Shown in pieces: positions 60,489-64,000 of a stretch of DNA of 64,000 nucleotides. Numbering within the stretch: the first letter of the stretch is position 1; each line of letters starts with the position of its first letter. The translations under genes were made by a program, and so were the position numbers. The DNA is from an uncultured Prevotella sp. (lineage in GTDB: Bacteria > Bacteroidota > Bacteroidia > Bacteroidales > Bacteroidaceae), in NCBI GenBank assembly GCA_900319905.1, contig ONQB01000005.1, positions 62,001 to 126,000 on the forward strand. Direction: 5' to 3'. Below the pieces are notes generated by a model. That model did no database searches, was not told where the DNA came from, and saw only the letters and a program-made list of their open reading frames with translations.

Positions 60489-61423
60489 TATTTGTCCTCC
60501 TTATATTTATTCCACATTCTTTTAATCTTACTGGCTATTTCCTTGCGGAGCCAGAGCGGTTCAAGCACTTCCACGTCTTCTCCATTCCAAAGCAGTTCCT
60601 GCTGGAAGTCGAATTCAGGACGGAGATTGAAGGTAAAGATGCTGTACTCTTCGTTGCGCTCAATCTCTTCCTGCGACTCGTGCATTTTCAGGTCGCGGAT
60701 ATAGTTGGCTTGCCCTGCTGATACTTTTAACTTAATAGGTTGAATCTTGACAGACTGTTCGGCTATGATGCCAAAACAACCATCAAAGAAATCCTTGGCT
60801 GTCCAATCCTTCGGCATTTCAAATGTCTCATCTGTTGTATGAAGATATTTAATACGATCCAGAGAATAGATACGTGGACCTTTCTCATAATAATAAGAAT
60901 AGGTACTACGTGCTACCATGTACCATCGTTGACGGAACAGCTTCACACAATACGGTTGCACATCAAAGTTATTCTCCTCGTCTTTCCAATAACTGTGATA
61001 GGTCATGTTCAGCACATGGTTTTCCTTCATTGCCTCAATGATGGGTTGCAAGTAGTTTTGCCCTGAAGGAACATATTCAAGAATGATACGGTCTTTGATA
61101 CTCTGACTGTTTGCCAATGCATTGCTAACACAGAAAGTGTTGTATAGCCAGGAACGGAGTCCGTTCTTGCTAATATCCTCTTCATTCTCGATGTAGTAAC
61201 AGTATTCTCCACGCCCTTCATTGGCGATGTTGATGCCAAACATGTCCCAGATAACATAACGCCAATTGTCGAAGGTGCGTTTGGGAATATCGACACCTCT
61301 GCTGATATCATCTCGAAGCCACAACTCGTTCAGTTCCTTGAACGAGATCTTACGCTTGCGATAGATGGTCTCTATCACCCAGACGTATTTGGTTATCAAA
61401 CTTTGTCCTCTATCGTTGTCCAT
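60488..61423 (-). CDS. WYL-domain transcriptional regulator
   Basis: A 311-residue regulator: N-terminal winged helix (residues about 1-95; YRKRKISFKELNELWLRDDI), a central WYL domain (MTYHSYWKDEENNFDVQPYC, KLFRQRWYMVARS, YSLDRIKYL) and a C-terminal WYL-extension domain. WYL proteins sense nucleic-acid or nucleotide ligands and control many defence islands, as repressors (BrxR, CapW) or activators. The ATG at 61423 is used because the -7 box at 61442-61449 covers the earlier ATG. It heads the first operon and is the natural candidate to bind the box shared by all three promoters. Confidence 0.9.
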   Translation of the reverse strand: MDNDRGQSLITKYVWVIETIYRKRKISFKELNELWLRDDISRGVDIPKRTFDNWRYVIWDMFGINIANEGRGEYCYYIENEEDISKNGLRSWLYNTFCVSNALANSQSIKDRIILEYVPSGQNYLQPIIEAMKENHVLNMTYHSYWKDEENNFDVQPYCVKLFRQRWYMVARSTYSYYYEKGPRIYSLDRIKYLHTTDETFEMPKDWTAKDFFDGCFGIIAEQSVKIQPIKLKVSAGQANYIRDLKMHESQEEIERNEEYSIFTFNLRPEFDFQQELLWNGEDVEVLEPLWLRKEIASKIKRMWNKYKEDK

Positions 61424-61441
61424 TTTTCTATGATTTTTCTG

Positions 61442-61495
61442 CAAAAGTAAAACAAGGGTACGCCAAACTGTAGCAGAGGTTTGAGAAAAAGTGAT
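61442..61495 (-). promoter_or_regulatory. Regulon promoter 3 (WYL operon)
   Basis: Minus-strand -7 box TACTTTTG (61442-61449) and the shared box, plus-strand AACTGTAGCAGAGGTT at 61466-61481 continuing TGAGAAAAAGTGAT to 61495. The core GCAGAGGT is 23 bases from the -7 box. It matches promoter 1 at most positions from 61473 to 61495. Confidence 0.75.
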
Positions 61496-61934
61496 ATTTT
61501 AGTCTCTTTTTCCTTCCATTTTGATTTATTCGTTGAGTGTCTTCTCCAAATCATCTATAGAAGGAAGTGATGACTTCAAATTTTCAATTAACTCTTTTGT
61601 CTTATAGGCGGCCACGCCTAAAGGCTGAGTCATCCCGCGCAAAGCGTATTCTACCTTTGTATTGTTCTTTGAACGACAGAGAAGAAGTCCAATGGTAGGA
61701 TTGTCCTCTGGCATCTTTACCAAATCATCTATGGCAGATATGTAGTAATTCAGTTTGCTGATAAATTCTGGTTGGAACTCCACAACCTTCAATTCGATTG
61801 CGACATAACAATGCAAACGTGTGTGGTACATCAATAAATCAACTCTGCTATCGTCCCCATCTATATTCAGTGGGAACTGCCTTCTAACGAAGGCGAATCC
61901 TGTTCCAAGTTCCAGCAAAAAATCTGTAACTTTA

Positions 61935-62122
61935 CTAAAGTTTCCCACTTGTTCAAAAAGCCTATAAACAAAGGATTTTTGAAAAGCTCGAATAGCAAAA
62001 ATGCCCATAAACAAAGGATTTTAACAAGTGACGATTCACAAAAAGTTTTTTGAAAAGTTAAAGATGCGCATACCCTTTGGGAAAGCCTTTGTATAAAGGG
62101 ATTCTCCAGGTGGGAAACTTTA
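61935..62122. mobile_element. MITE-like insertion in the YhcG-type gene
   Basis: A 188-bp non-coding segment. The left end reads CTAAAGTTTCCCACTTG and the right end is its near complement CAGGTGGGAAACTTTA, giving terminal inverted repeats of about 16 bp. GTAACTTTA flanks both sides (61926-61934 and 62123-62131) as a probable 9-bp target duplication. Inside, ATAAACAAAGGATTTT is repeated. There is no transposase, so it would need one in trans. Confidence 0.8.
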
Positions 62123-62418
62123 GTAACTTTAGTAGTCAACTGGTCTTCAAGATCGGTTTCCTGTTTGACCTTTGTCATATCAACAAAACCAAAATTATAC
62201 GGGTCTTTGAATGCAGCCTTGGCTAAGTCGCTTTTTAGTGGAGGCAATGTGTTGGCAAAATTGTTGGGGAGAGACTTAACCTTCTTGTGATATCCATCCT
62301 CAATCTGCATGAGCATTATGTCACGGCTCCATCCCTGCAAAGCAGATTCTGTAATGTAGAATGCACGTAGTATGTTATCCTTAACCTTAGGAAACATAGA
62401 GATATGATGATACCATGT

Positions 62419-62533
62419 AATTTGTGCAAGCGGCACTTGCACAAATTCACCATCCGCAGTAACCGTGAATTTTGACAATCTTGATTTTAAAACTTGATTA
62501 TCCTGTAATTGTGCAAGCGGCACTTGCACAAAT
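62419..62533. repeat. Two copies of a short palindrome inside the YhcG-type gene
   Basis: AATTTGTGCAAG / CTTGCACAAATT with a CGGCA centre (62419-62447) recurs as TTGTGCAAG / CTTGCACAA with the same centre (62509-62531). Each encodes FVQVPLAQ on the minus strand, giving a duplicated peptide 29 residues apart. Confidence 0.7.
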
Positions 62534-62821
62534 GGGAAATCGGGGTATTCAACAGCAAACTGACGCATATATTTCAAGTTTCGGATAGAATAACCGCTAT
62601 CATTGCCGTATCGCTTCAATAGGTCAGTCGAAAGCATGTCAATGACCTTCGCACCCCAGCCTTGTGCTTGCTGTTTCTTCAAAATGTCATTTCCCAACCA
62701 CCAATAGTGCTGCAAAGTTGATGCGTTGAGCTGCATCACGGCTTTCAGCCTTTGACGATCGATTTCATCGCAGAGAGTTTGGAGCCACTTCTGATACTCC
62801 ACCTTGTCTATACTAATAATA

Positions 62822-63154
62822 TCATTCTTTCCCATAGTTGATTTGTTTTTGAATCATTTGGCTATCGCCTTCTTCCTCCTTGCAAGGCATAGTGTAAGCA
62901 ATCTTGCCCTCTGCTCTTGCTTCTTTCGTCAGTTCTTGTGACACCAAGAACTTTTTATACTCTCGCACTATTAACTCCTTTATATCTACTTCCAACAAGT
63001 CCGCAATCTTCAGAAGGCTGGGCAAGTCAGGTTGTGATGAGTTTGTGCACCATTTAGAAACGGTTGATGGTGTTACCCCCATTTGGTCAGACAGCCATTT
63101 GTTTGTGCGCTTCTTCTCAACCAATACAAGTTTTATACGATTGACATCTTCCAT
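62822..63154 (-). CDS. XRE-family helix-turn-helix regulator
   Basis: A 110-residue protein with a Cro/CI-type HTH (KKRTNKWLSDQMGVTPSTVS, then KWCTNSSQPDLPSLLKIADL) and a short charged tail. The start MEDVNRIK at 63154 lies just downstream of the -7 box (63175-63182), so the upstream in-frame ATG is excluded. It overlaps the YhcG-type gene by 14 bases and probably regulates that pair and itself. Confidence 0.85.
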   Translation of the reverse strand: MEDVNRIKLVLVEKKRTNKWLSDQMGVTPSTVSKWCTNSSQPDLPSLLKIADLLEVDIKELIVREYKKFLVSQELTKEARAEGKIAYTMPCKEEEGDSQMIQKQINYGKE

Positions 63155-63174
63155 AAATTGACGTTTTAGTGCCA

Positions 63175-63198
63175 CAAAGGTAGTGAAATAAATTCACT
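63175..63198 (-). promoter_or_regulatory. Promoter and candidate operator of the XRE gene
   Basis: Minus-strand -7 box TACCTTTG (63175-63182) abuts an inverted repeat AGTGAA-ATAAA-TTCACT (63182-63198), well placed for autorepression. Confidence 0.65.
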
Positions 63199-63329
63199 TT
63201 CGTTTAATTCAGTATATTAAATCAAGATATTTCGATAAGATTTATGTTTTTTTATGGAATTATGGCAAGTATGGACGGCCATTTCCGCCGTCCCAACCGC
63301 ATGGAGATCGTATGTAACCCATTATCCTT

Positions 63330-64000
63330 TCAAGGGACATCATTCGATATTCTCTGATACAATTGTGTTTGTTGCTTGTCGAGATTTGTAATCCTAATCT
63401 GAACTTTGGTTGGACGTTCTATTTCATCAGGCAAAGACGAAAGGAGTTTTGTTATTACTTGTTCTACATTTGTATATCCAGAGTCCTCAATTACAAATAC
63501 GCATTCACCGTTGATGAATGCCTCTCCGCGAATAAGATTGTACTTCGACATTCTCTCAAATGATTTGCCAGAATCTTCATGATTGTTGATATCCTCATTA
63601 CTGAAGAAAATATAGTCTATGACTTTCTCATTCAATTCCCATGCAGGTGAGTAATCTATCTTTGTATATACTCTTGCCATTTTATATGTCGAGTGATTGA
63701 GAGCAAAGTCGATGTCACCAAGCGATGCACCGCATCCATTCTGTGCTATCGTTGCCCATGAATGCCGGAAGGAATACAGACTGGCATGGAAGTCTGGAGA
63801 GACTTTCTTACAGATTTGGCTGATACCTGCGTTCACAATGTGCTTAGGCGGTCTTGAAAGTCAAACAGCCAGGGAGATTCCATGTTTTTGGACATGTATT
63901 TTTCGAATGTGGGCTTTATAAGTTGTGGCACCATTATCTCAAAGTATGCGTTATCTGAACGGGATTTACTTGTTTTTCTTCTGTTATAGTGGAAGATGCC
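63330..64000 (-). pseudogene. Tyrosine-type site-specific integrase, C-terminal part, frameshifted
   Basis: The frame ending at 63330 holds the catalytic C-terminus: SLYSFRHSWATIAQNGCGAS (Arg and His), DFALNHSTYKMARVYTKIDY (His and the Tyr nucleophile). Upstream, in a different frame, the minus strand from 64000 reads NAYFEIMVPQLIKPTFEKYM and ESPWLFDFQDRLSTL then a stop at about 63835. The two parts join naturally only if a short segment was lost and the frame shifted near 63836. The 5' part lies outside the window. If real, the shift should disable integration. Confidence 0.75.

Larger units (their letters stand above)
61526..62835 (-). pseudogene. DUF1016/YhcG-type PDDEXK nuclease gene, broken by an insertion
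   Basis: The N-terminal part (MGKNDIISIDKVEYQKWLQT ... DLEDQLTTKV) is the DUF1016 N-terminal domain; the C-terminal part (TDFLLELGTGFAFVRRQFPL, DDSRVDLLMYHTRLHCYVAI, then ELKVVEF) holds the PD-(D/E)xK nuclease core. Between them a 188-bp element plus a 9-bp target duplication (197 bases, not a multiple of three) shifts the frame. Removing them restores TTKV-TDFLLEL in frame. Such genes often accompany restriction systems. The start overlaps the XRE gene by 14 bases. Confidence 0.87.

Noticed and set aside
63273-63293. Hairpin GGACGGC / GCCGTCC after the integrase as a terminator
   Set aside because: The stem is good, but no T tract follows on the minus strand, so a terminator call is not supported.
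1-64000. tRNA and rRNA genes
   Set aside because: No cloverleaf with a conserved T-loop (GTTCGA) and no rRNA-like sequence was found by reading intergenic regions; a covariance search was not possible here.

Overview
The window looks like a chromosome segment of a Bacteroidales bacterium, most likely Prevotella or a close relative. The evidence is the Bacteroidota-type promoters (a TAnnTTTG -7 box with TTTG or TTG about 20 bases upstream), the lack of clear Shine-Dalgarno sequences, and families typical of the group: DUF4421, DUF1460, DUF4270, short GT5 synthase-like protein, maeB, the mmd locus and single-subunit nifJ. The species cannot be named from sequence alone.

Backbone, 1-47.6 kb: housekeeping genes in short operons. 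In order: the end of tamB; an oxidoreductase, DUF4421 and DUF1460 envelope genes, rarA, a D-2-hydroxyacid dehydrogenase and a TRIC-like channel; pheT and yebC; maeB facing a TetR regulator; a biotin-dependent carboxyltransferase locus (mmdA, a 49-aa protein, a biotin carrier); a GT5 protein with a DUF4270 lipoprotein; a HAD phosphatase; mltG; glnS with a TPR protein and a DedA protein; an HhH/barrel protein; a zinc-ribbon protein and a GH25 lysozyme; a LacI regulator, NhaC antiporter and unknown gene; a histone-like winged-helix protein; aspS; DUF1573; an SLC13 transporter; nifJ; an AAA/DUF4143 ATPase; a DAACS symporter; and an ATP-grasp-like protein.

Three long intergenic gaps (1.2-2.0, 21.8-22.9 and 39.3-40.1 kb) hold copies of one composite non-coding element. 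A CTGAGAATCG box lies 116-118 bases before an array of five or six degenerate 22-bp units, each centred on a palindromic TCGSCGA-like core. Two copies also carry a large hairpin with a conserved loop and at least one compensatory base change.

Accessory island, about 47.7 kb to beyond the right edge: AT-rich, with every gene on the minus strand. The left end is marked by an orphan 13-codon gene 3' end with its own terminator, consistent with an attachment site. The right end holds a frameshifted tyrosine integrase. Inside are three transcription units whose promoters share a near-identical box (core GCAGAGGT) at almost constant distance from the -7 element. Unit 1 is WYL regulator, DnaQ-like exonuclease, two DUF262 (GmrSD-like) proteins, a PLD-type nuclease, a DNPH1-like nucleotide hydrolase and a HAD phosphatase. 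Unit 2 is a 792-aa DnaE-like polymerase with PHP and catalytic core but no clamp-binding or OB regions. Unit 3 is a winged-helix/AAA ATPase followed by four small unknown proteins.

I read this as one WYL-controlled regulon joining a minimal polymerase and proofreading exonuclease to restriction and nucleotide-sanitising cargo, probably an anti-phage or DNA-damage system. Next to the integrase, an XRE regulator and a DUF1016/YhcG-type nuclease gene form a second small unit. The nuclease gene is broken by a 188-bp MITE-like insertion.
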